A DNA stretch of 64,000 bases from contig JACKOB010000006.1 of the NCBI GenBank assembly GCA_024234575.1, forward strand, positions 279,888 through 343,887, read 5' to 3'. Below the pieces are notes generated by a model that searched no databases, was not told the DNA's origin, and worked only from the letters and a program-made list of their open reading frames with translations. Of this stretch, positions 26,995-37,575 are shown in pieces. The position numbers and the translations under genes were made by a program. Position 1 is the stretch's first letter; each line of letters begins with the position of its first letter. This DNA comes from Hahellaceae bacterium (lineage in GTDB: Bacteria > Pseudomonadota > Gammaproteobacteria > Pseudomonadales > Oleiphilaceae).

Positions 26995-27744
26995 ATGAAG
27001 GTTCTGGTCGCTGTAAAACGTGTAATTGATTACAACGTTAAGGTTCGTGTAAAACCTGACAACACCGGTGTGGATCTGACCAACGTGAAAATGGCTATGA
27101 ATCCATTTTGCGAAATTGCGGTTGAAGAAGCTGTTCGATTGAAAGAGAAAGGCGTTGCAACAGAGATTGTTGTGGTGTCCATCGGCCCTAAAGCCGCTCA
27201 GGAACAAATTCGTACAGCATTAGCCTTGGGCGCAGATCGTGGTATTCATGTAGAAACTGACGAAGAAATTCAGTCTTTAGCTGCAGCAAAATTATTAAAA
27301 GCAGTTGTTGATAAAGAGCAGCCAAGCTTAGTTATTCTTGGTAAGCAATCTATTGACAATGATAACAACCAAACTGGCCAGATGTTGGCAGCGTTGGCTG
27401 GTTATCCGCAGGGTACATTCGCTTCTGAAGTAAGTGTTGATGGTGATAAGGTTAAGGTCACGCGTGAAATTGACGGTGGATTGATGACCGTTTCGCTTAA
27501 CTTGCCAGCTATCGTAACGACGGATCTTCGCTTGAACGAGCCACGTTATGCTTCTTTGCCAAATATCATGAAAGCAAAGAAAAAGCCGCTTGAATCAACC
27601 ACTCCAGCTGATCTTGGTGTTGATGTAACACCGCGTCTTACTACGTTGAAAGTAGAAGCGCCAGCTCAGCGTCAGGCAGGTATTAAAGTTGCTGACGTAG
27701 CTGAATTGGTAGATAAACTGAAAAACGAAGCAAAGGTGATTTGA
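26995..27744 (+). CDS. etfB: Electron transfer flavoprotein beta subunit
   Basis: A 249-residue subunit with the opening [20 protein letters not shown], the AMP-binding region and the ETF-beta signature near residues 140-190 ([31 protein letters not shown]). The recognition loop KAKKKP follows. The EtfAB dimer accepts electrons from acyl-CoA dehydrogenases such as LiuA in this window. The ATG follows GAGGAA closely. It is immediately followed by etfA (1-base gap). Confidence 0.97.
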   Translation: MKVLVAVKRVIDYNVKVRVKPDNTGVDLTNVKMAMNPFCEIAVEEAVRLKEKGVATEIVVVSIGPKAAQEQIRTALALGADRGIHVETDEEIQSLAAAKLLKAVVDKEQPSLVILGKQSIDNDNNQTGQMLAALAGYPQGTFASEVSVDGDKVKVTREIDGGLMTVSLNLPAIVTTDLRLNEPRYASLPNIMKAKKKPLESTTPADLGVDVTPRLTTLKVEAPAQRQAGIKVADVAELVDKLKNEAKVI

Positions 27745-27745
27745 T

Positions 27746-28675
27746 ATGAGCGTTTTAGTTATTGCTGATCACGATAATGCATCTATCAAAGGCTCTACGC
27801 TTAATGTAGTTGCAGCTGCCAAGCAAATGGGTGGCGATATTGCTGTTCTCGTTGCTGGCCAGGGATGCAGTGCAGCGGCTGATGCCGCAGCTAAAATTGA
27901 GGGTGTCGCTAAGGTACTTTTGGCTGATAATGCTGCTTACGCGCATCATTTAGCGGAGAATCTTGCGGCGCTGGTAGTTGAGCTTGCTAAAGATTACACG
28001 CACGTAGTTAGTGCAGCTGGTACCACCGGTAAAGATTTTCTACCACGTGTTGCAGCATTGCTTGATGTAGCCCAGGTGTCTGAAATTATCGCAGTCCAGT
28101 CTGCTGATACATTCGTTCGTCCTATTTATGCTGGTAATGCGATTGCTACTGTGCAGTCATCTGATGCAATCAAGGTTGTTACAGTACGATCTACCGGATT
28201 TGACCCGGTTGCCGCTGAAGGTGGATCAGCTGCTGTTGAAGCAGTTGGCGCAGCGCATGATGTGGGCATCTCTTCGTTCGTAGGCGAAGAAATTGCCAAA
28301 TCTGATCGTCCTGAATTAACTGCAGCGTCTATTGTTATCTCTGGTGGACGTGGCATGCAAAACGGCGACAACTTCAAAATGCTGGAAGGCATTGCTGACA
28401 AGCTGGGCGCAGCGGTTGGTGCCTCTCGTGCAGCGGTTGACGCAGGCTTTGTACCAAACGATATGCAGGTAGGGCAGACTGGTAAGATCGTTGCTCCTCA
28501 GCTGTACATCGCAGTGGGTATTTCTGGCGCGATTCAGCATTTAGCTGGTATGTCAGATAGTAAAGTGATCGTTGCGATCAACAAAGACGAAGAGGCGCCT
28601 ATTTTCCAGGTTGCTGACTACGGTCTTGTTGCTGATCTCTTTGTAGCCTTGCCAGAGTTAGAAGGCAAGTTATAA
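27746..28675 (+). CDS. etfA: Electron transfer flavoprotein alpha subunit
   Basis: A 309-residue subunit that carries FAD. The C-terminal FAD domain shows GGRGMQNGDNF (about residues 198-208), GASRAAVDAGFVP, GQTGKIVAPQLYIAVGISGAIQHLAGM and the closing AINKDEEAPIFQVADYG-type sequence. It is cotranscribed with etfB and ends at a strong terminator. It pairs with EtfB and delivers electrons to the divergently encoded ETF-ubiquinone oxidoreductase. Confidence 0.97.
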   Translation: MSVLVIADHDNASIKGSTLNVVAAAKQMGGDIAVLVAGQGCSAAADAAAKIEGVAKVLLADNAAYAHHLAENLAALVVELAKDYTHVVSAAGTTGKDFLPRVAALLDVAQVSEIIAVQSADTFVRPIYAGNAIATVQSSDAIKVVTVRSTGFDPVAAEGGSAAVEAVGAAHDVGISSFVGEEIAKSDRPELTAASIVISGGRGMQNGDNFKMLEGIADKLGAAVGASRAAVDAGFVPNDMQVGQTGKIVAPQLYIAVGISGAIQHLAGMSDSKVIVAINKDEEAPIFQVADYGLVADLFVALPELEGKL

Positions 28676-28693
28676 AGCTTTTGATATCGTAAG

Positions 28694-28720
28694 AAAAAGC
28701 CGGCGCTTGCCGGCTTTTTT
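28694..28720. terminator. Bidirectional terminator between etfA and the liu operon
   Basis: AAAAAGCCGGC and GCCGGCTTTTTT form a near-perfect stem with a four-base loop. It is symmetric, with a T-run on either strand, so it can end both etfBA and the convergent liu operon. Confidence 0.92.
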
Positions 28721-28756
28721 GTGTCTCATTGTTGGCTATCGATGGGATTGCCTACG

Positions 28757-30757
28757 TTAAGAAAGCAGTTCAGGCAGATCTTTGAAGTAAGACAGTGCCT
28801 CGGGGTTGGCCAGCGCATCCTTGTTTTTAACTTCAATGCCATGCACAACATTTCTTACCGCCAGTTCAACGATTTTGCCACTGATTGTTCTAGGTATATC
28901 CACGACTTGGATGATTTTACTGGGCACATGCCGAGGTGTTGTGTTTAGTCGTATAGTTTGTTTAATCTCTTGAATAATATCGTCGTTCAGTACTGCTCCA
29001 GGCTTCATTTTTACAAACAAAATGACGCGGACATCCTGGTGCCACTCTTGCCCTATAGCGATAGATTCCAAGACGGATTCTACCTTCTCTACTTGCCGAT
29101 AAATCTCAGCTGTACCAATTCTAACGCCGCCAGGGTTCAGGACCGCATCAGACCGGCCGTGAATAATGACCCCTCGTTGCGATGGGATGCCTGATTGCGG
29201 GTTTGCGGAGTGCTGAATGATTTCGCCATAGTCTCCGTGGGCCCAAATATTATCGAAGGATGAAAAGTATGCGCTTTGATACTTTTCGCCTGAGCTGTCA
29301 TTCCAAAAGCCGGTTGGCATAGATGGGAAAGGGGCACGACAGACAAGTTCGCCTTTGCCTTCATCAAGTGCTGCGCCATTGTCATCAAAGAAAGCGACAT
29401 CCATCCCCAGACCAATGCACTGTAATTCACCTTTGTAGACAGGCAGGACACTGGCACCTAAAGCAAAACAAGAGATAATATCGGTACCGCCAGAGATGCT
29501 TGATAAGCAGACATCTTTTTTGATTTCTCGATACACGTATTCAAAACTCTCGTGGGATAGGGGGGACCCTGTGGAAAGAATCGATTTTAATGAAGATAAG
29601 TTGTGACTGGCAGCCGGTTTTAGGTCGGCTTTTTCGCAGGCAGCAAAGTATTTGGCACTACTGCCAAAGATGTTGATGGATTCGTTGTCGATCATATCGA
29701 AAAGTGTTTGTGGCGCAGGATGAAAAGGTGATCCATCGAACAGCACCAGTGTTGCGTTGAGGGCAAGGGCGCTAACGAGCCAATTCCACATCATCCAGCC
29801 ACACGTGGTGTAATAGAATATTTTGTCGCCCCCTTTCACGTCGGCGTGTAAGGCGTGTTCTTTTAAGTGTTGTAGCAGGGTTCCGCCAATACTGTGCACA
29901 ATACATTTTGGTACGCCCGTTGTACCGGATGAATACATGATGTAAAGCGGATCATTAAAACTCATTGCCGTAAACTGCAACTTTTCACTCTTGCCTTCGA
30001 TTAATTGGTAAAAGTCAGAGGTGTGCTCAGTATTTGGGGAGTGGCCGTTGGATAAAAACGGCACACAAACAATATGTTTAAGGTCTGGCAGATTGCGGGC
30101 AATGTTTTCTACTCTTTCACATGAATCTATGGTTTTACCGCCATAGTAATAACCATTGGTTGCGAAAAGTACTTTTGGTTTAATCTGGCCAAATCGATCA
30201 ATGACTCCCGTAATACCAAAGTCTGGAGAGCACGATGACCAGACAGCGCCCAGAGATGTGGTAGCCAGCATTGCGACGAGTGTTTCAATGCAGTTGGGCA
30301 AAAATCCTGCAACACGGTCTCCCTTAACTACCCCGAGAGCCCGTAAACTGTTGGCCATCTGTGCGGTTAGCTTACGCAGTTCTGCGTGGCTGATTTGCCT
30401 TCTTCGGCCACTTTCGTCGAGGGCAATTACCGCAGGTGTGTTGTTTTCTTTTGTCGATAACAAGTTTTCGGCAAAGTTGAGTTTTGCATCAGGAAACCAC
30501 TGACAGCCTGGCATTTTGTGAGCGTCTTTTAAAACGACCTTATTAGTCTGCGAGCCTTTGACCTGGAAAAAATCCCAAATGGCTTGCCAGAAGGCTTCTT
30601 TGTTTTCAATTGACCACTTATGCAATGACTCGTAGTCACATGCGCCCTCACTAAACTGCAAGTTGGTACCGTGGGCAGCATTAATATGCTTGCTAAATCG
30701 AGCAATATTACTCGCAGTGATGCGACTTGATTGGGGCTTCCAAAGTGGGCTGTTCAT
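28757..30757 (-). CDS. Acetoacetyl-CoA synthetase
   Basis: A 666-residue adenylate-forming enzyme (acetoacetate + ATP + CoA). Motifs: AMP-binding P-loop YIMYSSGTTGVPKC (about residues 275-288), the region ISGGTDIISCF, HGDYGE near 515, and the C-terminal GRSDAVLNPGGVRIGTAEIY. The TWCP-type N-terminus and SGGTD mark it as acetoacetyl-CoA rather than acetyl-CoA synthetase. It is the last gene of the liu operon. It would re-activate the acetoacetate released by HMG-CoA lyase, replacing the CoA-transferase used by other bacteria. AAGGAA lies six bases before the ATG. Confidence 0.93.
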   Translation of the reverse strand: MNSPLWKPQSSRITASNIARFSKHINAAHGTNLQFSEGACDYESLHKWSIENKEAFWQAIWDFFQVKGSQTNKVVLKDAHKMPGCQWFPDAKLNFAENLLSTKENNTPAVIALDESGRRRQISHAELRKLTAQMANSLRALGVVKGDRVAGFLPNCIETLVAMLATTSLGAVWSSCSPDFGITGVIDRFGQIKPKVLFATNGYYYGGKTIDSCERVENIARNLPDLKHIVCVPFLSNGHSPNTEHTSDFYQLIEGKSEKLQFTAMSFNDPLYIMYSSGTTGVPKCIVHSIGGTLLQHLKEHALHADVKGGDKIFYYTTCGWMMWNWLVSALALNATLVLFDGSPFHPAPQTLFDMIDNESINIFGSSAKYFAACEKADLKPAASHNLSSLKSILSTGSPLSHESFEYVYREIKKDVCLSSISGGTDIISCFALGASVLPVYKGELQCIGLGMDVAFFDDNGAALDEGKGELVCRAPFPSMPTGFWNDSSGEKYQSAYFSSFDNIWAHGDYGEIIQHSANPQSGIPSQRGVIIHGRSDAVLNPGGVRIGTAEIYRQVEKVESVLESIAIGQEWHQDVRVILFVKMKPGAVLNDDIIQEIKQTIRLNTTPRHVPSKIIQVVDIPRTISGKIVELAVRNVVHGIEVKNKDALANPEALSYFKDLPELLS

Positions 30758-30842
30758 GAGGGTTCCTTGATCAAAATGGTTGTTCTTTGTTATTTAGGGT
30801 TGAGGCTGCATGCTGACGCATTTATCACATATCTTCCTGCCA

Positions 30843-31748
30843 TTACTTAGCCGTTAGCGCAAAGCCAGCCTTTGAGCGATACGGAATGCCCAGAGTTTTA
30901 CTGATTTGTTCGCCAATAATAGCCAGGCGATGCAGGTCTACGTCTTGATTGAGTCCCAACCCGTTAAGCATGAAAACAACATCTTCGGTAGCAAGGTTGC
31001 CACTTGCGCCTTTAGCATAAGGGCAGCCCCCCAATCCAGCGATGGACGTATCAACAGTACGGATTCCACACTCAATTGCAGCGAGTGTGTTAGCCAGCGC
31101 TTGCCCGTATGTATCGTGAAAATGCACGGCGAGGTCTTTTATGTCGATAATCGATTGCAACGCCTGGATAATATCTTTTATCTGTTTGGGGTTACCAACA
31201 CCAATGGTGTCGCCGAGAGAAAGCTCATCGCACCCCTGATCGATTAATTTCTGCGCAACTTTAACAACAGCAGAAATGTCTATTTTCCCTTCGTATGGGC
31301 AGCCAGCAATGCAAGAGATATAACCACGAACGGGCAGGCTGTGTTTTCTGGCTTCATGGATAACATCGCTAAATCTTGCAATGCTCTCATCGATTGAGCA
31401 GTTAATATTCTTCTGAGTGAAGCTTTCTGAGGCTGCTGAAAATACTGAAACCCGATTGACTCTGGCTGCCATCGCCTTTTCTAAGCCGTGCAGGTTCGGC
31501 GTGAGAGCTGAGTACTCAACATTTTGCTTGCGGGTCAATTGGGCCAGCAAGGCATCGCTGTTGGCCATTTGTGGCACCCACTTAGGCGAAACAAAGCTTC
31601 CTGCCTCAATTCTTTGGATGCCTGCTTCGCAAAGAGACTCAATCAGTGCCCGTTTTGTTTCAACAGGTAGAATGGCAGGCTCATTTTGTAGACCATCTCT
31701 GGCACCTACCTCCATAATCGTAACGTAATCTGATCCCTTAGTTTGCAT
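30843..31748 (-). CDS. liuE: Hydroxymethylglutaryl-CoA lyase
   Basis: A 301-residue TIM-barrel enzyme that splits HMG-CoA to acetyl-CoA and acetoacetate, the last step of leucine breakdown. Motifs: EVGARDGLQNE near the start, SLGDTIGVGNP, HFHDTYGQALAN with metal-binding His, and the catalytic Cys loop GLGGCPYAKGASGN (about residues 240-253). In-frame GTG 31760, ATG 31757 and ATG 31748 are all possible starts. The last is chosen because AAAGGTGAT ends seven bases before it. It lies between liuD and the acetoacetyl-CoA synthetase gene. Confidence 0.94.
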   Translation of the reverse strand: MQTKGSDYVTIMEVGARDGLQNEPAILPVETKRALIESLCEAGIQRIEAGSFVSPKWVPQMANSDALLAQLTRKQNVEYSALTPNLHGLEKAMAARVNRVSVFSAASESFTQKNINCSIDESIARFSDVIHEARKHSLPVRGYISCIAGCPYEGKIDISAVVKVAQKLIDQGCDELSLGDTIGVGNPKQIKDIIQALQSIIDIKDLAVHFHDTYGQALANTLAAIECGIRTVDTSIAGLGGCPYAKGASGNLATEDVVFMLNGLGLNQDVDLHRLAIIGEQISKTLGIPYRSKAGFALTAK

Positions 31749-31787
31749 AGTAGTCATCACCTTTTAAATTGACAGGGTAAAGCAGTA

Positions 31788-33830
31788 TCACGCATCAGAT
31801 AACTCGATAAGCTCGAAACCTTCTTCGACCAGATCGCCAACTTTACAACGGCAGTCGACCACTAAGCCCGCCGTTGCTGCCCTAATGGAGTGCTCCATTT
31901 TCATTGCCTCCATTACCACCAACACCTGGCCTTTTTCAACAAACTCACCTTTTTTAGCATTTAGGGCGATCACCTTTCCGTGCATGGGGGCGCACAAGCT
32001 CTTTTCACTATGGAGATCTGTGTCTGCCTTCAGTGGCTTTTTAACTCGGTATTCCCAGCAATGATTTTCGAAAAACAGGTCAATGCTATCCTCATGTCGA
32101 AACGCATTGTAATGAAACAGGTGGCCATCAACGTTTGTCTCTAACGCAAAGTTTCTATTGGTGCGATGATGCCTCGTTTTTGCGATGCCGACTCCCACCT
32201 TATGAAGTTTTCCGTTAAAACTAATTTCGAAATGAAGCGTCTCTGCATTTCTGCCCAGCTCAGCATTAGGAGCATGATGAATCTCGAAGTTAAATTCTTC
32301 GTTTCGATGAATCAGAGAGAATGACTCAGAATTTGATTGATTGAGGCGCCAGGCAATTTTCGAATGCCATGGGTTGATCAATTCATGGCTCATATCTTTT
32401 GAAGGCGCAAGCGTAAAATTAGATGCCACATATTTGATGGCTGCCATAAGATGCGCACGTTCACTGGCTTCTGGGCTCTTTAATAGCATCTCTTGATGTT
32501 GCTCGATAAAACCCGTTGACAACTTCTCGCAGATAAAATCATCGTGATCAAAAATTTTTGCAACGAAGCTTATATTATTTGCCAGTCCCGACAGTTGATA
32601 GGCGGCCAAGGCAGATTTCATTCTGGCAATTGCCAGTTTACGATTCTCGTCCCAAACAATAAGCTTGGCGATCATAGGGTCGTAGTAGACAGATATAATG
32701 TCGTTTTCCCGCACGCCGCTATCAATGCGTATATGTTGGCTTAAAGATGGCGTGCTGAGGTGTCTGATTTTACCGGTGGCTGGTAAGAAGTTATTGTAAG
32801 GGTCTTCAGCATAAATGCGCACTTCGAAAGCATGCCCGTGTCGTTTAAGTTCTTCTTGTTTTGTGGGTAGCACTTCGTTGTTAGCAACGCGAATCTGCCA
32901 CTCGACAAGATCAATGCCGGTTATCATTTCTGTTACCGGGTGCTCAACCTGCAAGCGTGTGTTCATCTCCATAAAGTAGAAGTTTTCGTCTTTATCTAGC
33001 AGAAATTCGACGGTGCCAGCGCCGCTGTAGCTGATCGCTTTCGCACAATTTAATGCGGCTTCACCCATCGCTTTGCGAACCGGAGCGCTGATGTTTGGGG
33101 CTGGCGCCTCTTCAATCACTTTTTGATGTCGGCGTTGAATACTGCAGTCACGTTCGAACAGGTAAACACCGTTGCCGTGGTTGTCGAAAAAAACCTGTAT
33201 TTCTACGTGTCGCGGAAGGCGGATGTATTTTTCGATGAGTAGTTTGTCATCACCAAAAGAAGACAAAGACTCTCTTTTGGCGCTTTCAAAGGCGGCTGAA
33301 AATTCGCTACTTGATTCCACCACCCGCATCCCTTTGCCACCGCCACCTGCAGAGGCTTTTAGCAAAACGGGATAGCCCATCTTATCTGCCTGGGATTGTA
33401 AAAAATCCCGTGATTGCTCATCGCCATGATACCCGGGTACCAGCGGTACTTTTGCGGCTTCCATCAGTGCTTTCGCCTGGCTTTTAGAGCCCATGGCAAC
33501 AATGGCTGCCACAGGTGGACCAATAAATACCAGGTTCTGGTCGCTACATTGTTGGGCGAATGCCGCGTTTTCGGATAAGAATCCGTAGCCTGGATGGATG
33601 GCTTGTGCGCCGGTTTGTTTTGCTGCTTGCAAGACCTTATCGGTACGCAAGTAGCTTTCGGATGATTCTGAGTTGCCGAGGTAGATAGCTTCATCGGCCA
33701 TTTCGACAAATTTTGCATGTCGGTCGGCATCAGAGAAGACTGCAACGGTGGCGATACCCATTTTTTGTGCTGTTTCGAAAACACGACAGGCAATTTCGCC
33801 GCGGTTGGCGATCAAGATTTTATTAAACAT
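31788..33830 (-). CDS. liuD: Methylcrotonyl-CoA carboxylase, biotin-carrying alpha subunit
   Basis: A 680-residue biotin-dependent subunit. The biotin carboxylase domain starts MFNKILIANRGEIACRV and contains the ATP-grasp glycine-rich loop ASAGGGGKGMRVV and MNTRLQVEHPVTE. The C-terminal biotinyl domain has the lysine in VVMEAMKMEHS (about residues 638-648). The ATG at 33830 is preferred to an in-frame codon at 33878 because the protein then starts at the family position and AAGG lies nine bases upstream. It overlaps the end of liuC by eight bases, so translation is probably coupled. Confidence 0.95.
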   Translation of the reverse strand: MFNKILIANRGEIACRVFETAQKMGIATVAVFSDADRHAKFVEMADEAIYLGNSESSESYLRTDKVLQAAKQTGAQAIHPGYGFLSENAAFAQQCSDQNLVFIGPPVAAIVAMGSKSQAKALMEAAKVPLVPGYHGDEQSRDFLQSQADKMGYPVLLKASAGGGGKGMRVVESSSEFSAAFESAKRESLSSFGDDKLLIEKYIRLPRHVEIQVFFDNHGNGVYLFERDCSIQRRHQKVIEEAPAPNISAPVRKAMGEAALNCAKAISYSGAGTVEFLLDKDENFYFMEMNTRLQVEHPVTEMITGIDLVEWQIRVANNEVLPTKQEELKRHGHAFEVRIYAEDPYNNFLPATGKIRHLSTPSLSQHIRIDSGVRENDIISVYYDPMIAKLIVWDENRKLAIARMKSALAAYQLSGLANNISFVAKIFDHDDFICEKLSTGFIEQHQEMLLKSPEASERAHLMAAIKYVASNFTLAPSKDMSHELINPWHSKIAWRLNQSNSESFSLIHRNEEFNFEIHHAPNAELGRNAETLHFEISFNGKLHKVGVGIAKTRHHRTNRNFALETNVDGHLFHYNAFRHEDSIDLFFENHCWEYRVKKPLKADTDLHSEKSLCAPMHGKVIALNAKKGEFVEKGQVLVVMEAMKMEHSIRAATAGLVVDCRCKVGDLVEEGFELIELSDA

Positions 33831-34635
33831 TTGATTTGCCTTGATTTGATAGTGGCCACTGGGGTGATCGCTTTTCAAAAAAAGCGCCTATGCCTTCCTG
33901 GCCTTCGGCAGACACTCGCAGTCTTGCAATTAGCTTTGCGGTATCTTCCTGTAGGTTTTTGTCCGGAAAGTCATCGTTCACGCGCTTGATTAATTTTTTG
34001 CAAGCAGTCATCGCTTCTGGGCCATTTGCCGCTGCCATGCTGGCAAGGGACAACGCAGAGGTAGAGAGTGCGCTGGCGTCAACGACCTCGTGTAACAGGC
34101 CCATGTTAAGTGCCATTTGGCTGCTAAATACTTCTGCCGTTAAAAAGTAGCGGCTAGCCTGGCGCGGCCCAATGGCATTGATAACATAAGGGCTAATAAC
34201 GGCAGGGCAGAGCCCCAGCTTTACTTCGCTAAGGCAAAAACGGGCATCGGTGGCAGCAACCGCGATATCACAGCAGGCGATTAAGCCTATGGCACCCCCA
34301 AAGGCAGCCCCTTGAACGCAGGCGATGGTAGGCTTGTTAAGGCGATAAAGGTTGTCCATAAGTTTGGATAGAACCAACGCATCCTGATAGTTGTGGTCGA
34401 AGTCATACGCGGCCATTGATTTCATCCAGTTAAGGTCGGCACCTGCAGAAAAGTGCTTTCCTTCAGAGCGTAAAATCAGACATCGAATAGACGTATCGTT
34501 CTCGATAGCCTTCAGGTGATCGATTAGAGCGTGGATAATCTGGTCGTTAAACGCATTTCCCACTTCGGGACGATTTAACGATAAAGTCGCAATGCCATTT
34601 GCATCGACTTCAAATAACAGAGGGCTCGTAGACAT
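33823..34635 (-). CDS. liuC: Enoyl-CoA hydratase (methylglutaconyl-CoA hydratase)
   Basis: A 270-residue crotonase-fold enzyme with the oxyanion-hole segments GKHFSAGADLNWMKSM (about residues 58-73) and ACVQGAAFGGAIGLIACCDI (about 103-122). In the leucine pathway it hydrates 3-methylglutaconyl-CoA to HMG-CoA. Placement between the two methylcrotonyl-CoA carboxylase subunits is the standard liu order and supports this substrate over general fatty acid oxidation. The start follows AGGATG closely, three bases after liuB ends. Confidence 0.93.
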   Translation of the reverse strand: MSTSPLLFEVDANGIATLSLNRPEVGNAFNDQIIHALIDHLKAIENDTSIRCLILRSEGKHFSAGADLNWMKSMAAYDFDHNYQDALVLSKLMDNLYRLNKPTIACVQGAAFGGAIGLIACCDIAVAATDARFCLSEVKLGLCPAVISPYVINAIGPRQASRYFLTAEVFSSQMALNMGLLHEVVDASALSTSALSLASMAAANGPEAMTACKKLIKRVNDDFPDKNLQEDTAKLIARLRVSAEGQEGIGAFFEKRSPQWPLSNQGKSNV

Positions 34636-34638
34636 AGG

Positions 34639-36246
34639 TTACATCCTGAAAATGCCGAAACGGGTTTCTTCAATCGCCGCGTTTTGTGTGGCTGAAATTG
34701 CCAGTGCCAAGGTGCTGCGCGTATCCGCCGGATCGATAATGCCATCGTCCCATAGCCTGGCGGTGGCGTAGTAGGGGTGCGCCTGCTTCTCAAACTGTTC
34801 GGTAATGGGTGCCTTAAATGCTGCTTCTTCTTCCGCGCTCCACTCGGTGCCCTGGCGGGATAAATTATCCCGTTTCACTTGTGCTAGTACGCCCGCTGCT
34901 TGTTCGCCCCCCATCACTGATATACGTGAGTTTGGCCATGACCATAAAAAACGTGGGTGATAGGCGCGCCCGCACATGCCGTAATTGCCCGCACCAAAAC
35001 TGCCACCAACTATTACCGTAAACTTGGGAACTTTCGCACAAGCGACTGCAGTCACTAATTTTGCACCATGCTTGGCGATGCCGCCTTCTTCGTATTTCTT
35101 GCCCACCATGAACCCCGTTATGTTTTGCAAGAAAACCAAAGGAATCTTTCTTTGGCAGCATAGCTCAATGAAGTGGGCACCTTTTTGTGCTGACTCAGAA
35201 AACAAAATACCGTTGTTGGCAATGATGCCAACGGGATTTCCCCAGATATTGGCAAAGCCACATACCAGTGTCGTGCCAAATAGTGCCTTAAACTCATCAA
35301 AGTCTGATCCATCTATCAGGCGGGCAATAATTTCTCTGGCATCGTAAGGGGTCTTGAGGTCAGTTGGTACGACGCCACGCAATTCCTCTGTTGGATACAG
35401 TGGTGCCGCCGGCTTGTTTTCGGCAATGGATAATGTTTTTTTATGGTTAAGTCTTTTTACACACTGACGCGCGAGATGCAGTGCATGCAAGTCGTCTTCG
35501 GCGTAATGGTCGGCGACGCCAGATATTTTACAGTGGATATCAGCACCGCCTAATTCTTCAGCGCTAACTTCTTCACCGGTAGCCGCTTTAACCAACGGCG
35601 GGCCAGCAAGAAAAATAGTGCTTTGATTGCGCACCATAATGCTTTCATCTGCCATCGCAGGGACATAGGCACCGCCTGCGGTACAGAGCCCCATCACAAC
35701 GGCTATTTGCGGAATGCCTTTTGCCGACATCGTTGCCTGACGATAGAAAATATTGCCGAAATGATTTTCATCCGGAAAAACTTCGTCTTGCTGGGGCAGG
35801 TTGGCTCCGCCGGAGTCTACCAGATAGATGCAAGGCAGACGGTTTTCTTCGGCAATCGTTTGAGCGCGTAAGTGCTTCTTTACTGAAAGAGGGAAGTAAG
35901 TGCCGCCTTTTACTGTGCTGTCGTTAGCCACGATCATGCACTCAACACCTTCCACCAGGCCAATGCCAGCGATAACGCCCGCCCCCGGTACGCTTTCGGA
36001 GTAAACTTCATGAGCCGCCAGTTGTGATAACTCTAAAAAGGCAGAGCCGGGATCAAGCAATTTTGCCACACGCTCACGAGGTAACAGCTTTCCTCTGTCG
36101 AGATGTTTTTGCTGTGCTTTTTTGCCACCACCTTGCGATACAGTATCGACTTGGCGGCGTAAATCAGCGACGAGTTCCATCATATGAGCATAACGACTTT
36201 GATACTCATCGGATTGTGTAGAAACCTTGCTATGGATAACGGTCAT
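34639..36246 (-). CDS. liuB: Methylcrotonyl-CoA carboxylase, carboxyltransferase beta subunit
   Basis: A 535-residue carboxyltransferase that moves the carboxyl group from biotin to 3-methylcrotonyl-CoA. It has the crotonase-like double domain, with [11 protein letters not shown], the CoA-binding loop [11 protein letters not shown] (about residues 170-180), [10 protein letters not shown] and the second-domain [13 protein letters not shown] (about 430-442). Length matches the family. It stands between liuA and liuC on the minus strand, with only short gaps, so it is part of one transcript. Confidence 0.95.
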   Translation of the reverse strand: MTVIHSKVSTQSDEYQSRYAHMMELVADLRRQVDTVSQGGGKKAQQKHLDRGKLLPRERVAKLLDPGSAFLELSQLAAHEVYSESVPGAGVIAGIGLVEGVECMIVANDSTVKGGTYFPLSVKKHLRAQTIAEENRLPCIYLVDSGGANLPQQDEVFPDENHFGNIFYRQATMSAKGIPQIAVVMGLCTAGGAYVPAMADESIMVRNQSTIFLAGPPLVKAATGEEVSAEELGGADIHCKISGVADHYAEDDLHALHLARQCVKRLNHKKTLSIAENKPAAPLYPTEELRGVVPTDLKTPYDAREIIARLIDGSDFDEFKALFGTTLVCGFANIWGNPVGIIANNGILFSESAQKGAHFIELCCQRKIPLVFLQNITGFMVGKKYEEGGIAKHGAKLVTAVACAKVPKFTVIVGGSFGAGNYGMCGRAYHPRFLWSWPNSRISVMGGEQAAGVLAQVKRDNLSRQGTEWSAEEEAAFKAPITEQFEKQAHPYYATARLWDDGIIDPADTRSTLALAISATQNAAIEETRFGIFRM

Positions 36247-36339
36247 GGTTTTGTTCTCGTCTATAAGCTCTTTGATTGCCGTTTTGATTACCGGTTATAA
36301 AAATGAACTAGCGTGGTCGGATTTGGTTTATCTGATCAA

Positions 36340-37509
36340 TTACCTGCTCTCGTTAAAAAGTTCTCGCCCTATCAGCATGCGTCTGATCTCGGAAGTGCCA
36401 GCGCCGATTTCATAAAGCTTGGCATCACGCAGTAATCGGCCCGTTGCATAGTCATTGATATAGCCATTTCCACCGAGTATCTGAATCGCATCCAGTGCAC
36501 ATTTTGTCGCTGCCTCTGCACAGTAAAGAATCACCCCGGCTGCATCTTTACGGGTTGTTTCGCCCCTATCGCACGCCCGCGCAACGGTATAGAGATAAGA
36601 GCGGCAGGCATTTAACGTGCTGTACATATCGGCAACCTTGCCTTGTATCAACTGGAATTCACCGATGGACTGACCAAACTGTTTGCGCTCGTGGATGTAG
36701 GGCACCACGATATCCATACAGGCCTGCATGATACCGACCGGTCCGCCCGAGAGGACAACACGCTCATAATCGAGGCCGCTCATTAATACTTTAACCCCCT
36801 GGTTTTCACCACCAAGGATGTTTTCGGCGGGTACTTCGCAGTTATCAAATACCAGTTCACAAGTGTTTGAGCCCCGCATGCCTAATTTATCAAGCTTGGG
36901 CGAACGACTAAAACCCTGGTAGTCTCTCTCGACAATAAATGCCGTAATACCGTGCGGTCCTTTCTCAAAATCGGTTTTAGCGTAAATGACAAAGGTGTTG
37001 GCATCCGGGCCGTTGGTAATCCACATTTTTGAGCCGTTAAGCACATAGCGGTCACCCTTTTTGTCTGCCCGCAATTTCATACTGACTACATCGCTTCCGG
37101 CATTGGGCTCGCTCATGGCGAGTGCGCCAACATGCTCACCAGAGATAAGTTTGGGCAGATACTTTTGCTTTTGCGCGTCACTGCCGTTTCTATAAATCTG
37201 GTTAACACACAGGTTGGAATGAGCACCGTAACTTAAACCGATGGACGCCGACGCCCGACTTATTTCTTCCATCGCAATGACGTGGGCCAAATACCCCATA
37301 TTTGCACCGCCGTAGGATTCATCAACGGTAATGCCCAGCAGTCCCATTGCCCCGAGTTTCTGCCATAGCGGCGCCGGGAAATTGTTGGACTTATCGGTTT
37401 CATCGGCAATAGGTAAAATTTCGTTTTGGGCGAAGTTACGCGCCTGTTCCTGCAACATCGAAACGGTGTCGTCAAAGCCGAAGTTTAAAGAAGAGTAGAT
37501 TGTGCTCAT
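36340..37509 (-). CDS. liuA: Isovaleryl-CoA dehydrogenase
   Basis: A 389-residue acyl-CoA dehydrogenase that oxidises isovaleryl-CoA to 3-methylcrotonyl-CoA and passes electrons to ETF. The family signatures [20 protein letters not shown] (about residues 131-150) and [22 protein letters not shown] near the C-terminus are present. The first enzymatic gene of the liu operon, it lies 66 bases downstream of the regulator liuR. Substrate specificity is inferred from operon context. GGGAG sits eight to nine bases before the ATG. Confidence 0.95.
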   Translation of the reverse strand: MSTIYSSLNFGFDDTVSMLQEQARNFAQNEILPIADETDKSNNFPAPLWQKLGAMGLLGITVDESYGGANMGYLAHVIAMEEISRASASIGLSYGAHSNLCVNQIYRNGSDAQKQKYLPKLISGEHVGALAMSEPNAGSDVVSMKLRADKKGDRYVLNGSKMWITNGPDANTFVIYAKTDFEKGPHGITAFIVERDYQGFSRSPKLDKLGMRGSNTCELVFDNCEVPAENILGGENQGVKVLMSGLDYERVVLSGGPVGIMQACMDIVVPYIHERKQFGQSIGEFQLIQGKVADMYSTLNACRSYLYTVARACDRGETTRKDAAGVILYCAEAATKCALDAIQILGGNGYINDYATGRLLRDAKLYEIGAGTSEIRRMLIGRELFNESR

Positions 37510-37575
37510 CAGGGGGATCTCCCGGTAAAATTATTTCAATAATGTGCATTAATAAAAAATCATAATATTTTGAAA